This document shows positions 1 through 12,652 of a DNA stretch of 64,000 bases, in pieces. The translations under genes and the position numbers were made by a program. Position 1 is the stretch's first letter, and the number at the start of each line of letters is the position of its first letter. Source of the DNA: Gyromitra esculenta (Eukaryota; Ascomycota; Pezizomycetes; Pezizales; Discinaceae); NCBI GenBank assembly GCA_038503075.1, contig JBCAML010000001.1:3472001-3536000 (forward strand), in the 5' to 3' direction. The notes beneath the pieces are model-generated. The model did no database searches and was not told the origin of the DNA. It saw only the letters and a program-made list of their open reading frames with translations.

Positions 1-2225
1 CTTCTGGGAACAGCGACCGTGCCAGCTATAGTCGTGGATATACGAAACGGTCACATGACATCGATAGACTTCATCTCGGAAGTTGAGACAGGCTCCCTCG
101 ACGTTGTTCGGAGAGTAGCCAATGATTACTTAAATGGAGGATTGGGATTGGTATTAGTGCGTGGGGAGGCCGATCTCTCTTTGAAATCTGGCATTCTCGG
201 TTTTGGGATGCAAAGGATATCTAAGGAAATGACCTTTGAAGGTTCTAAATACAAGCAATGACCAATCCCCAAGAAATAGACTAACTTCTTCTTTTCGTAT
301 CAGAAATACCATCATTGCCTAATTTCCAAGTTAATCGATTGAACTTTGGGGAGGCAACTCTCCCGGGGCAAAAAGCGCTAAGCGCCAATGTCTCAGTTAC
401 AATAGAAAATCCTTTTCCCCTCGATTTTGAGATACCTTCATTATCTTTCACAGTACTCCTTCCAGGCTGTGAGGCGCACGATCTGGTGTTCATAGCTACG
501 GCCGAGACTTCACGCCTTTTCGTCAAGCCCAAAACTAACATTGACCTGGATATATCTGCTGTTGTTCGCAATCTCCCCGACAGCTTCATCACTGCGTGCC
601 CGAAATCCCATACATCTCCTATGGATAACTTTCTTGGAGGCTACCTTCATGGGAATGTTACTACTGTATATGTCCGAGGTTCCGATACCCTAAAAACAGA
701 TGCGCCTGAGTGGTTACTAGAATTCCTCCGGAGTGTTACCCTCCCTGTTCCGTTTCCAGGACATGCATTTGATAACGTCATAAAATCATTCAGTTTATCA
801 GATGTCAAATTTCGGCTTCCTGCCCCAGAAGCCAAGCCTGGCTCTCCTGAGTCATCACCGCGTCTAAGTGCGTCTGTGGGGGCAATCGTTAGGCTTCCAG
901 AAGAAATTAAGTTCCCGATCGATGTCAAGCGTCTCCGAGCAGTGGCAGATGTCTCATATAATGGCAACAAGTTTGGTACTCTCAACTTACAGAAGTGGAT
1001 GCCAGCAAATTCCTCGCGTTCCGATGGCGGCGAATACATTCGGATCCGCGCGGTGGTCGATGATGCGCCATTGGATGTGACAGATTATGATGTTTTTGAA
1101 AAAGTAATGGGGAAATTGGTATTTGGAGGTGGGAAGCCGGTTCAGCTTAGTATCAAAGGCGACGCGGATGTCGATATCAAGACCAACCTAGGTAAGTTTA
1201 TGGTTAGTAAGATACCCGCGGCTGGAAATATCACCATCGATGCCTTCCCAGGTGCCGGTTCGTTACCATTGCCAAAAGCCAATGAGGTGGTAATTGTAGA
1301 CACTACGCCGCAGTCGATTACTCTCCGGATCAATCTTAGTATCAACAACCCCACGCCTTGGGAAGCTGTTGTTCCTTACGTGAGTGTCAATATCTCACAC
1401 GAGAATATGATTCTGGGAAATGCCAGCATTTCCAATATGCACATCTTGCCTGGAAACAATACTATTAATGTATGGGCAATATGGGATCCTCGCACTCATG
1501 GGGGCGTTGAAGCCGAAAAGGCCGGGGCCCAACTCATTGGCGAATATCTTTCTGGTATGTACTATCCACCAGTTACGTTTTTTTCATACTGTCTTAAAAC
1601 TAATAACAGTACCACCTTCAGGTCGTAACACAACACTTACCATTCGTCCGCACGCTGAAAGTTTACCTCCTCTACCCTTATTGTCACGTGCACTTGCAGA
1701 TTTTGAAGTTACAATTCCAACCCCTCGTCTAGGAAAAAGTGATGATCCCAACGATGACACATCATCACGTTTGATAGAATCAGCAACTGTAAGCACCTAA
1801 GTAGTGCACCCTAGATTATCATTAGGATCAAGTTTATTATTGAGAGACTGGAGCTAACATCGTCGTTCCCTTAGATGCATATCTTTACTTCTACAGCCGA
1901 CTTTCTCGTCAGCAATCCGCTCGTAAATAACAAAATTACAGTCAACAAGATAAACGGCACCGCAAAATACAATGGTAGCGATTTAGGGACAATATTATAC
2001 GAATGGCCATTTGAGATCAGGCCAGGGAACAAAGGGAAGACATTAACTCCGAGGCTGCCAGTCTATTGGAGCTTAGATAGTGTGGGATATAAGGCGATGA
2101 GAAGAGCACTTGGTGGTCAATTGAAGGTGCATGCAGAAGCTTTGTGCTTAGTCGGGATCGGGAAATTTGAAATAGAATTGTTTTATAACTCGAGTAAACC
2201 AATAGGGGCACATATTCGATTTTAG
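1..2225 (+). CDS. LEA-like/DUF3712 membrane protein (Tag1-like), 3' part
   Basis: 5'-truncated by the window edge. Exons: <1-241, 304-1554, 1622-1788, 1875-2225; each junction keeps frame, with GT donors and AG acceptors, and CTAAC-type branch sites in the first two introns. About 670 residues are visible. They consist of repeated beta-rich LEA2-like modules, with recurring patterns such as FxVNRLNFGEA near the start and DFLVSNPLVNN near the end. This resembles the large fungal family often labelled 'pre-rRNA processing protein', which includes yeast vacuolar Tag1 (termination of autophagy). Family knowledge: an N-terminal cytosolic tail and one membrane segment precede a long lumenal LEA-like part; those N-terminal parts would lie left of the window. 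The family is inferred from the fold pattern only, so the cellular role is uncertain. Confidence 0.7.
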
Positions 2226-4245
2226 GGAAGAGCTATGGGGGGGTTGGACATCACGGTTGTACTATATATTATTTTTGCGTTTTATTCTAGGCGTCATCAA
2301 TTTTCAATACAATATTTTCTATATTTAGTCGCTCTAGCATGAGACTCCTAACACTCTACCACGTCACCTTAGTAGTACTAGTGATGCTGCACTACCTGCC
2401 ATTGCATGATTAAGTTTCCACGCACTCTCATACTAGCACGGATACCTCAGAAACCGAAACTTACTAAAAGATATTACGAATTTCCCTCAACTTACCTACA
2501 CAGTCCCTGAGATATAATGCATCCCTTGAGTAAGGTATACCCTTTTTTTTGCCCAGTTGTTTCACTGAATGGAGCAAGGTTTTTTAGTAAAACAGTTTTA
2601 TAAAAGTAGTTATTGAATGACGAATTTGATCCTGTCAAGAAGCTTTTGTCAATTGAGTTAATTTTCATGGTAGAATAAAATTCTGAACTTTGGGTTTGCG
2701 ATGATTTAGCGGAAACCCCCATCAAGAAACGAAAGTGCAACAATAAGTCTCTTATTTGTATTGAGTGCCCTTAATTAGAAAGTAGAGTCGTTTTTGGTAC
2801 TATTAGTTCAAATATACACTCTAGGATGTGATTTAGCAACTGGAAAATGCTAATCTTTGATTGTACTGTAGATCACATATACATATAAGTATAATTTAAT
2901 TAAGTCGTATATGATAGATCTAGATAGAAATCCGTGACTATCATAAAATATCACTCGATAATTCTAGATTTAGTTTGTCGAAAAGTGAATAATAACGGGA
3001 ACGGCCAACTTCATCGACAATAGCCCGAATGGTAGAGGAAAACTAAAGAGGGGTCTGTTTAGCATTACATATAGAGATTGAATCCACGTGATATCTAACT
3101 GGTTAGCAAGACACCTAGGTTGACTTATTCTCCAGAACTTAACCAATAATATATCTTGAAAGATGCAACACAACAGTAAGAATGCGAATATCTAGAAGAT
3201 GATTATGGTTGTATTCATGGTGGTTGTGTTAGTAGCTGGTGCATGTAGTAATAGGTAATTTGAGTCAGAGGAAATTTGCAACTAAACCCAACAGCGTAAG
3301 TTTTACTATTTCAACGTGCGTCCCCCTTCACTTCATTCGGAGAATGGGTATTGCGTCCTAATAGTGCTGAAGGATCAACCCTAGTAGATCTCTGATAGCC
3401 AGAAGGATTTTGGGTTTTTTCTATTGGCCGAACTTCTGTTTATATAGTTCCTGCTTTCGTTTGTATCTCGTTCTCTGCCATAAGCTGAAATAACACTCGG
3501 TCGTGATCTAAAACTCTAAGTTTTCAGAGAAACTTTCTAATACTGGTTTCTAAAGCGGATCTGAAGGCGCGTGGCTCGAGTACGAGTACGCGGACACTTG
3601 GAGGCACTATACTTGGATATGCTGTCCCTATGGCACGCCTTAGGCCTCCGGGGGATCAGGCAGTCGTTTCCCTTTATACCTACTATTTCAACTACATGCG
3701 ATACTGTAAATTAGGGAAGAATTGGTAGTTTCGTGGTGGTACATAATCCTTTTCTAATACAGTTTATACTATTCTTCAGTCCTATTATTGGTCACTCTTT
3801 ACGCCCGCCACCTGCTCCTAAACCACCAATTACACAATTCTCAAATTTTATTGATAGCCGTGAGCTAATGAATACATGCGTGTAAGCTGCATCTATGGTG
3901 AAAGAACTGCATGTAGTCAGCGTGTACCTATTGAAATTCCATGTAGCTCACTGGGAACGGATATGTGTAAAATAGACTAACTGGAGGCGATAAAGCTCGT
4001 ATTCCGTTTATTCACAACTATGTTACTTTTAGCTGAGGGTGCTCGAGCACCAGGTCGCAGCAGGCGTTTATGTTATATAGAATCGTCATACAAATAATGT
4101 GAGCCCGTACGATTTTCATGTGCGTCATAGATTCTTGGGGCATAAGAAATGTTCTTTCGATGTTTCACTTTCGTTATCAAGGGATTCAAGGTACGGGTCA
4201 CACCCCGTGCTATGCATATATATTCGAACGATACATAAAAAAAAC
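2226..4245. other. Convergent intergenic region with one diverged repeat
   Basis: Two kilobases between the 3' ends of the Tag1-like gene and ILV6. AT-rich, with stops in all frames and no credible splice chain or conserved peptide. It holds a 123-bp repeat copy at 2618-2740, related to 52730-52850. Otherwise nothing recognised. Confidence 0.6.
2618..2740 (+). repeat. Diverged dispersed repeat, copy 1
   Basis: Partner of 52730-52850 (see that entry). Lies in the convergent gap between the Tag1-like gene and ILV6. Non-coding. Confidence 0.6.
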
Positions 4246-5431
4246 TCAACCAGGAGGCAAAGAGCTGGCATCCACAAGGTCTCCGGCATCTTTTGCATCG
4301 AGTTCTTCCGTGCTTGAGTGTAGCGGGGAGCGTGGGAGCGCCATCAACCCTGAGGTAAACTAATTGTTAGTAACTGTAGGCTGTTGAGATATTGTACTAG
4401 GGTATGGAGAGTTGGAAGTCGCATTTAAGTGAGTGAAATTAGCACACACCAGTTCTAGCGGACTCGAGTATACCAAAAGGAGTAATGAGTCTCATAAATG
4501 CATCGATCCTAGAAGGTTTTGCAGCGCTAAATCAATTTTAGTAGTTAGTTTACACTTGTGTTTTAAGTTGATAGGGGAGGATTGAATGCGAGACAAACAG
4601 TTCAACAATGCAATTGTTTTCAGATATGTCAGAAATCTTGCCTCCGAACTGGTGAGTCAGTTGGGTAATCGCTTGGAGATGCTGATGTTTGTGCCTCAGC
4701 GCTTGCGAAATAGGAAGTTTGGATGGATGGTAATCGCTGTCCATAGTCAAATTCAGAGGTTTCCCGGAGCCAGAATCTTCACTTTCCGCTGTGATCTCTC
4801 GGTGATGAGCCAGAAGCTCTTCAAAGTATTCTGGGCCTAGGATGGAAATTTTAGCAAGAAGAAGTTCTCGCTGAACGAGGGGGGCGGCTGTGTAATCTAG
4901 GACAGCCCAAACAGGGACGAGATCCTCGAGTTGTCGCCTAGCCTGCTCGACGACACCGTCAAGACCGCTGAGAACGATTGTCATACGGGATAGGTCGGGG
5001 ACTTCGGTATTACAGACAACCAGCGAGTCAATATTGAAGCCGCGCGCAGCAAGGATTCCGGAGACGCGAGACAACACTCCGGGTTCGTTCTGGACAAGAC
5101 AATTGAGAACATGGCGTTTTGGAGGGGAAGTGGAAGGAATGGGAGTCTCGTAGAGAATTGAGGAGACAGCAGCAGAGGCGGACCAAGCTGGAGGTTCAGC
5201 TGTTGGTAGTGGGTTGATACGACGGTGAAGAGCCTTGTAGGCGAGGGCAGAGGTGGACGAGCCGTAGCCAGAGGGGGAGGGGGGAGGGGGAGACGACGAC
5301 GACGAGCTGCGAACTCTCATAAAGAGACAACGGGTGAGGGCATTGGTGGAGCCAACAGACCTAGGCAAAAATGTTGAGGATAGGCAAGTGGTGCGAAGAG
5401 CAACAGCCATTGAGGGAGAGCAGGAGGCCAT
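4246..5431 (-). CDS. ILV6: Acetolactate synthase small (regulatory) subunit
   Basis: Mitochondrial regulatory subunit of acetohydroxyacid synthase (branched-chain amino acid synthesis); it confers valine feedback and activates the catalytic ILV2 subunit. Exons on the minus strand: 5431-4599, 4526-4450, 4349-4246; 337 residues. The first 100 residues are Ser/Pro-rich with scattered Arg, fitting a mitochondrial presequence. The N-terminal ACT domain starts about residue 107 (HVLNCLVQNEPGVLSRVSG), and the C-terminal ALS_ss_C region is spread over all three exons, with AAKPSRIDAFM in exon 2 and MALPRSPL in exon 3. A 25-residue acidic tail follows MALPRSPL. The ATG at 5431 was chosen because it opens the presequence-like stretch; the Met at 5410 is an alternative. 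A TGAGTCAT site lies 280 bp upstream. Confidence 0.93.
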
Positions 5432-5709
5432 TATGGAAAGTACGGAGGACGAGGGGTCCAAGTCGTCTAGGGAAGCAGATATGAGCCCGAATTTTCTACA
5501 TGTATGTATGTGGTGGGGGGGACCCGCCAAGATGGAGAAAAATGAGTGGGGTCCATAATATAATGTACATAGTACACGTTATAGGCCAAGCGCATACGTG
5601 TGTACTCTACATATACATACATGTATACATGTACTTTGTAATACTTTTTACACCACAAGGACCTAGGTGACTACATACGTGTACATAAGCCCAGCAGGTA
5701 CAGTACAGC

Positions 5710-5717
5710 TGAGTCAT
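5710..5717. promoter_or_regulatory. GCN4/CPC1-type site upstream of ILV6
   Basis: TGAGTCAT, the reverse complement of the general amino-acid control consensus ATGACTCA, 279 bp before the ILV6 start. Three TACATGTA palindromes lie between it and the gene (5497, 5618, 5626). Binding by a Gcn4/Cpc1 bZIP factor is inferred from the motif and the gene's role. The 7-mer core alone is expected about eight times by chance in 64 kb. Confidence 0.5.
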
Positions 5718-6077
5718 GCGAACCCCTGGCTAAGTTATTGCTAGAAAGACGAGAGGACATGTGCTACAGAGAGAGGTTGGAGCGTTATCAACTTTCGCGG
5801 ACAGGCTGGTCCAATGGATGGGATTTCTGTCTCTCGTCTCTCGAATCTTTGATGTTCTCCCTGCTCCCTTAGCTCGACCTAACCCCAACCCTACAACTTC
5901 TTGCTCGCTTGTCAAAACAATCCCTTCGCGCTCCTACACCGCTTATCTCCATCAACCTCCATCTTCACACACGACGTACAGTATATACACACATACAGAC
6001 ACGCACCCTTGTCTCCTCTATCCCCCAGCGAAACCGCGTTTTTCATCCAGTCTAAGAAAGCTCAAAATCTAGCTTCA

Positions 6078-8381
6078 ATGACAGACGATTCTCCGGATCG
6101 CAGAAAGAGAAGCAAGTGGGATGAGACGGAGAGGACTAGCTCAAGCAGAGACAGAGTCAGTCATCACCACCGAGACCACCGGCAGGAAGAGAGAGAGAAG
6201 TCTGTGAGCAGCCGTGGTGGATCTCGCTGGGATGACCGTCGTTCTCGCTCCCCAGCCTCTGCGAACCCTTATGCTTCTCGTCGAGAGGAGCGTAGAGATG
6301 ACCGTCGGAGAAGTCGTAGCCCTCCACCTGTTGCTCGTTCCACTGGAAGCCCAAACATCGAGCCTCCCGTGAAACCCGACCCTGCTGCTGCTGCCGGTAA
6401 ACCCCCCCCGGGCTCCAGGCACTAGAAAAGTGGAAGGAAAAAAAATCACACACAGACCTAGTCCTCGACTTATACCTTTGATGTTTGTTAACGTGTAATT
6501 AGCTGCTGCTGCTGCTCGTATCAATGCATCAATTCAAGCCAAGCGAGGTATCCAACATGTCGATGTGCCTCCTATCAAATCCGTAAGAGCCAACTACATA
6601 TCCCTAGGATCAACTCGGTTGTGCTAATTAAATACTTGTTTCGGCTCAACCACAGCAGAATGCAGGAAAATCTTCTAGTCCTCCTAGCACAACAACGTTC
6701 AACAGTGATATGTATATCGCCGATGGAGACTACATTAAGGATATTGAGGTTAATGACTTGCGCAATCGCTATACGCTGACTAAGGGTGCTACTCAGAAAA
6801 TGGTAAACACTGATCCTCTCCCAGGTTGTCGATTGACTTCATTGACCATCTTCCCACTCCCTTGCTCCTCTTTTCCCGGTATTTTGACTCGTATGTCGTG
6901 GAGATGAGGTTCTGCTTATGTATAACTCAGTGTATTGGTGGAAGTACGCGAAGCTGAAATAGGAAATGTGCAAAACAGTTTTGCGTAAACCCTTTGGTGT
7001 CTTGCCGCTGACTCTCATTCGTGCTTGTTTAGATTAAAGAAGAGACTGGCGCGGGTACGACCCACCGCCCCCATTAGAAATATTTACTTTTTGTGGACAT
7101 GTTTTGCTCATATGTTTTATATTCAAGATGTCACCACTCGCGGCGCATACTACCCAGATAAAACTATGGCCACACCACAGGTATGCTAGTAGTTTTCTGC
7201 AGCTATTCTTCGCCAACCTAATTGTGCTATTTACCTAGAACCCACCTCTCTACCTTCACATCACTAGTACAACGAAGGAAGGCTTGGAAAAAGCGGTGGG
7301 CAAGATCGAGGAGTTGATGAAACAAGATCTTCCCAATCTGGTTGACGAACGCCGGTTCAAAAGAAGAGAGCCACCAGAGCCGGTCGAACGCGACGAATAT
7401 GGCAGGGTAAGCTCAAAACTCATCCCTTACGCCCCAGGAGATTATTATGCTGACGTTTAGCAAAAGCGCAAATGGCCCGAGGAGAGGATTCCTGTAGACT
7501 TGGAACCCATTACTGGATTTAACTTGCGCGCAGCTGTCGTTGGCCATGGTGGGCAGTATGTCAAACATATTCAACAGGAAACTCGTTGTCGTGTACAGAT
7601 TAAAGGCCGTGGATCCGGGTTCATGGAACATGGTCTAGGCCACGAGAGTGATGAATCACTCTATCTTCACGTGACGTAAGTATCTGATAATATTGTAGAT
7701 ACTGTGAGAATGCTGCTAAATCTTAGATAGCGGGCCCGACCCTCGCGAGGTGCAGAACGCCAAAGGGCTCTGTGAGGATCTTTTGACGGCTGTAAAACAA
7801 CAATATGAAGAACATAAGAGCCAGCCGCAACCTGCTCGATTTCCTGGCTATGGGGGAAATAATGCACATGTCTACGTACCATCTTTACCAAATGGTCAGG
7901 GCCAGGGCCAGAATCCAAATCAAGGGCAGGGTCATGGTCATGGCCACGGACATGGGCACTCTCACAGCCACGTTCAAGGTCATAGCCATGGCCAATCAAT
8001 GTCCCCTCCTCCAACCCAACCTTCTGGTCTATCACCTATATCCGGTGCACCAGGAGCGTCAGTTGCACAAGGAGCAACTAATCCTTATGCCACTTATTAC
8101 GGAGGAGCCGATCCGTATGCCGCATATGGAGGCTATCAAGCATACATGCAGTACTGTGAGTAGTGTTCGTCCTGCAATTTGCACAGTTTACTGATATACG
8201 TTGGATTTAAGATCAAGCCTATTATAACCAGCAACAACCACAAGCTCCTGGGGCCTCTCCATATCAAACCATGGCCTCTGTGGGTTCGCCGCCACCGCCG
8301 CCGCCGCCACCAGCCAGTAACCCACCTCCACCTCCGCCTCCGCCTCCGCCTCCGCCTCCCCCCGCCTCCTCCATCTTATAA
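6078..8381 (+). CDS. KH-domain RNA-binding protein, KHDC4/BLOM7-like
   Basis: Exons: 6078-6396, 6503-6582, 6656-6802, 7033-7054, 7128-7180, 7239-7406, 7461-7675, 7731-8155, 8212-8381; frame holds throughout (532 residues). The N-terminus is an RS/RD-rich, SR-protein-like segment with RSKW. An AAAAARINASIQAK helix follows, as in human KHDC4. Then come two KH-type units: the first contains EVNDLRNRYTLTKG and PLYLHITSTTKEG, the second FNLRAAVVGHGGQYVKHIQ and GRGSGFMEHG. The C-terminus is Gly/His-rich, then Tyr-rich, then a polyproline tail. Human KHDC4 acts in pre-mRNA splicing and snoRNA maturation; a similar nuclear role is inferred here. The acceptor at 6651-6658 is a CAGCAG tandem site, so exon 3 may start at 6656 or 6659. 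The reading frame near the C-terminal C-run is doubtful (see findings). Confidence 0.88.
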
Positions 8382-9901
8382 CGCCGTAAGACCCCTAAGT
8401 ATTTAAAGTTTACGGGAAACAATGCGTTCTCTCGTTTTTCGTTTCTCGAGTACTTCGCTTTTTTTCTATCTAGGTTTAGTTGAACATATTTGTTACAATT
8501 CAAACCACTTTCTTAGTTTTCTTATTTGCTTCTCTCTTACATTGTCCATTAGTAGTGAAAATTGGACAGCGGATCTATTGCATTGGTTATAGCGCGTCCT
8601 TATTTCATTCATGCGTGCATTTTGATACGATATCTGGCAAGAGGGAGGTAAAAGGATGGAGATGGAAATGATAAATCTTGTTAGACGGATCTAGCAGATT
8701 CGACATTATACACATACTTGCCGGCCAACTGGTAGCTACCAAAGAGAAAGAAAATTTACAATCTCAATCTCAGTCTCAATCTCAATCTCAACCTCCAACC
8801 ATTTGCTATCTATTACTTCATTTCAATAGATATGATCTAAGCCACCTATGGAGATGTGGTAGACGATGGGTTCTGGTTTATCAGGGCATGTTCTATTGCC
8901 TTTGTTCGAGGCACAGCTTCCATGTTTGTCGTTACCACTTCAGTTCTCTGCCGCAGTTTGTTGGATGCAAGAAGTAGTGTCTCCAGTTTCTTCTTTAACA
9001 GATATACATAAGAGGCATTATGTTACTAAACTATGGATATATTGTGGGGAAAAGTACGCAAAAAAAATAAAAAATAAAAACCTTTGTGTTGGCACTTGCA
9101 AGGTGTTCGGTACTGGCAGTAGTCGCTACAGCTTTAATGATCCTCTATTTTTAAGATAAACGGCCTCGGTCAGCGCTAGGACTTAAGACGACACAAAGAC
9201 AGGAAAAAGCTCTATACATCGTCACCTAACTGAATATTTACTTGAGACATGGCAATTGTATTTGGTCAGGGATGTTTTGCTTTTTGCTTTCTCGGTTTGT
9301 GTGCTGTGAGGGGCAGTGGTTGTCACATACCACTCTGCACAACCAATCTCAAGCAGGGTAACCTCGTAGCCATTTCTGTACCAACTGGTCCCAGCAGCGG
9401 TGATGATTGCGTTGTTCCAAATACAGATGGGTACCAACAGATTCCGATAAATGTAAATCAACGCTAGAGACCGAAAATGCTGATCGGTACTATTATAATA
9501 CAGCAACCTTCAGGAACAAAAACAGAAAGAAAAACAAAAACGCCCAAAATTCATACCCCAAAACAGAGACGGATTGTGTGATCATTGCCTCTCCTCCCTC
9601 CAGCGCCGCAAGAAAAAGAAAAATTTCAAGCATATAATAAGGCAATGGATTCATACAAACTCTTAACTCTAGACCGAAGGTACACTAAATAGTTCTTCAG
9701 TATGTCAATCGTGTAGTTGACTTATTCCGTCGATTTTTCGGTTCATCCAAACCCCTGAATCTGTCCAGTACAATATTAGTGCTCGCCGCTTGTTGGATTC
9801 GCTTGTTGGGTTTCTAGCAAACATTTTCGGTGACAACTTATGGGGCCGGATTTTCCTGTAACGGATTGTCAGCGATAACTCCTTTAATTCCGAATCAAGG
9901 T
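8382..9901. other. Convergent intergenic region with a short microsatellite
   Basis: Between the KH protein and UBC9 3' ends. It holds an imperfect CTCAAT hexamer repeat at about 8759-8795. The open frames here are short, without conserved motifs or a splice chain. Nothing else recognised. Confidence 0.6.
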
Positions 9902-10588
9902 TCATATGCATACTCTAACAATGTACTTGATCTTCTTTTCGTATGCAGGTCTATCTTTTCTAAAAAGATTGTAGGCGTCGGCCTGAGCTGGAGAATCCGG
10001 ATTTGGATCATCCAGAAGGTCCTGGATACCGAGAAGAATCTGCTTAATGGTGATGGCGGGCTTCCAGCCCTCTTCTTCGTTGAGGATGCTAAGGCAGACT
10101 GTGCCTGAAGGGTACACGTTGGGATGAAAGAGGGGAGGAACAAATTTGCCTGTGAAGAACAATATGCATGTGAGTTATGAATCGAACAAAAGATGGAACG
10201 AGTAGGGATCAAAACATACACTTAGGTGGCTTGGTAGGATACTCTGTTACAATCCGGAATATATCAATATTTCCTTCTCCGAAGGTTTACTCTCCTAGTC
10301 AAAAGGCAAACTCACCTTCAGGGAATATCATGTCAAGCTTGAAGAGTCCTCCTTCCCATATAGTTTTCTCCTTACCAGGTACACCACAACTCCATTTCAT
10401 AAGATCAAGGCCACCCTGGGAACTTTTCGCGGGTTTGGCGAAGAATCCAAATGGATGGTCTTTACGCCATTGCTTCCTATGGGTATACCAGCTTAGGTAT
10501 CAGTATAGTGCGAGGTGACCTTAGGAGTGCGCCCATCATGAACGAGGACATACCGTTCCTCCTGCAATCGGTTGACGCAGAGCGACAT
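9902..10588 (-). CDS. UBC9: SUMO-conjugating enzyme E2
   Basis: E2 that takes SUMO from the Aos1-Uba2 E1 and passes it to substrate lysines. Minus-strand exons: 10588-10554, 10476-10316, 10243-10220, 10149-9902. The start [13 protein letters not shown] is typical of UBC9. The HPN motif falls at residues 82-84 and the catalytic Cys at residue 92 in [11 protein letters not shown], matching human Cys93. The acidic [10 protein letters not shown] loop is intact. The last exon is written unspliced, giving 155 residues, close to the family's 157. Its final residues (KKIK then YIVRVCI) diverge from the usual Gln/Lys/Glu-rich tail. A donor at 9926 and a downstream exon between about 9705 and 9855 are possible. 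The 3' end is therefore uncertain; the identity is not. Confidence 0.92.
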
Positions 10589-11110
10589 AACAGTAATGTT
10601 TCTATCACTGAATTCTAGACGGGAAACTGATAAATACTATCAAGAAAAATGAAGATTTGTTAGGGGAACTTAGAGGATGGGTGTGATGTTTGCAACGGTG
10701 ATGATAAGAAGCAGGTAGCTGTTGTTGTCAGGTAGAGATTCTCTGAGGCGCGACAGAGTGTTGTCTCAGCTTCATCGAAGGCCTTTAGGCTGGAAGGGAC
10801 AGAAATCGAAAAACATAGACATATCGGAAAAATAGGATAAAAATACCTTTAACTCTTTTTAAGTATTTTGCTAGTTTCAATGGGCGCTTCTATGCATACC
10901 AGACATAATAGTACAGCTGCATTCTCGCAAGCGTAAACCGCCCATAAGCCCAAAAAGCTTGACTGAGTGATTCTTGGCGTGAGTAATGTTTGTCGCTTAG
11001 TAACAGGAAGTCTACATGTAATCCAGTACCTATCCAAGCCCCACCACGTCGCCCCCCATATCGCCAGTTTACTTTCTTCAGTTCCTCCAGATATCTATAC
11101 GGTACTTCCT
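10589..11110. other. Divergent promoter region UBC9/PEX19
   Basis: About 520 bp between divergent starts, with one TACATGTA at 11013-11020, 98 bp before the PEX19 ATG. No coding signal. Confidence 0.5.
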
Positions 11111-12252
11111 ATGGAGCCTCACAAGCCTAGCGAATCCCTTGTAAATACATCAGGACGAGGCCTAGAAAAGAAGCCTGAAATGCTTAATCGAGACCCTACA
11201 TTCGACAGAGAATATCCTGATTCTGATGAATCTGATGATTTAGATGGTTGGCGAAAACCTCCTTAGCGATATTGGGATATACGCGCAAATCAACTTATTC
11301 GTCATATTTTATAATTATAGATTTGCTTGACGAGTTTGAAGGCCCCTCGACCTTGAACGCCGCTTCGAAGCCGACAATAACTGAGGGTACATCTAAAGGC
11401 GGCTCAACGGAATCCATAGACGACGATTTTGCACGTCAGCTACAGCTTGGGATGCAAGATCTCTTGGGTGAGATACAGGATTCAGTATGTAACTTATCCG
11501 GATTTCCAGAACGCCGTCTCCTTAGATCACCTAGTGCTTAGGGTTAACTTGGTATTTTATTTATTTATAGAAGGAGCTCCAGGATCAATTCGAGCATTTG
11601 GTGAAAGAGCTTAGTGACGCTGCTACAACTGGAGCTTCAAATAAAGCTACACCCTCCTCGTCTTCCGCTCTTCCAAAACGCGCTGCAGTTCCAGCAAACT
11701 TTCAAGATCGTATAAAGCAGACCATGGAGAGGATGAAGTCTTCAGAAGCCGAGGTGGATGCTGCTGTTGCAGATTCTGAAGGAGATGATTTTCTTGCAGA
11801 AATGTTAAAACAAATGCAAGGCGCCTCTAGCGAAGGAGAGAACGATGAGGATTTTTCAAAGATGCTCTTAACAATGATGGAACAATTAACTAGCAAGGAG
11901 ATCCTATACGAACCCATGCGAGAGTTGGCTGACAAGTACCCGGCCTGGCTGAGCAAGAATGAAGGGAAGCAGCCAAAAGAGGATATCGACAGATATAGGG
12001 AGCAGTACGGTGTAGTGAAGGAGATTGTTGCCAAGTTTGAGGAATCGACATATCACGATGAAAATGATAAAGATCGAGATTATATTATCGATCGGATGCA
12101 GAAGGTTCGTCTCTTGCTTATGTTTTTTGTTCGTGCCTAACCCTCTGGTTTAGATGCAAGCTGCCGGAGCGCCTCCAACGGAACTGATGGGAGAAATGGG
12201 TCAAGGCCTTGATCTCCCACCTGATATAGACTCCAATTGCACAATTTCATGA
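11111..12252 (+). CDS. PEX19: Peroxisomal membrane protein import receptor
   Basis: Cytosolic chaperone and receptor that binds peroxisomal membrane proteins and docks on Pex3. Exons: 11111-11246, 11321-11484, 11571-12104, 12154-12252; 310 residues. The N-terminus is short and acidic. Joining exons 1 and 2 gives DESDDLDDLLDEFEG, a hallmark of Pex19. The Pex19 core includes GDDFLAEMLKQM and then LYEPMRELADKYPAWL. The protein ends in CTIS, a CaaX farnesylation box at the exact C-terminus, which also supports the last short exon. It is transcribed away from UBC9. Confidence 0.95.
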
Positions 12253-12652
12253 CCATGCCCCGGTTTCTTTTTTTGGGATTTGGCGAGTAAATGAAAATGA
12301 TTATTTGGATTGTAAAGTATAATTAGTACGTATTAAGGAACAATCAGTGCTGTGCTATCAGCCTTAGTATCGTAATATCATCGAAATAGGAAAACAAACG
12401 AATTTTAGAGGAAATGATTGTACATCGTATGTATTTTCTGGAGACCTAATATAAAAATTCATTAGTTCTGTTGGACAATTACAATACTACTGGCAAATAC
12501 AAATTACTTCACTCAAAAACATTATGATAAAAAAATAGTAAATCAACTATACGCCGTGTGGTAATGGGACAGTAAAAATACAAATGCTTCAAACCCCGTC
12601 CGGACACTAAGCTTTCTAATTAACACCAAGAATACCGGTCTCACTTATCTGC
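12253..12652. other. Convergent 3' intergenic region
   Basis: AT-rich 400 bp between the PEX19 stop and the 3' end of the acidic protein gene; nothing recognised. Confidence 0.5.

Noticed and set aside
9249..9467. 72-codon frame with an N-terminal hydrophobic start
   Set aside because: It looks like a secreted peptide at first, but there is no splice continuation, promoter context or matching composition.
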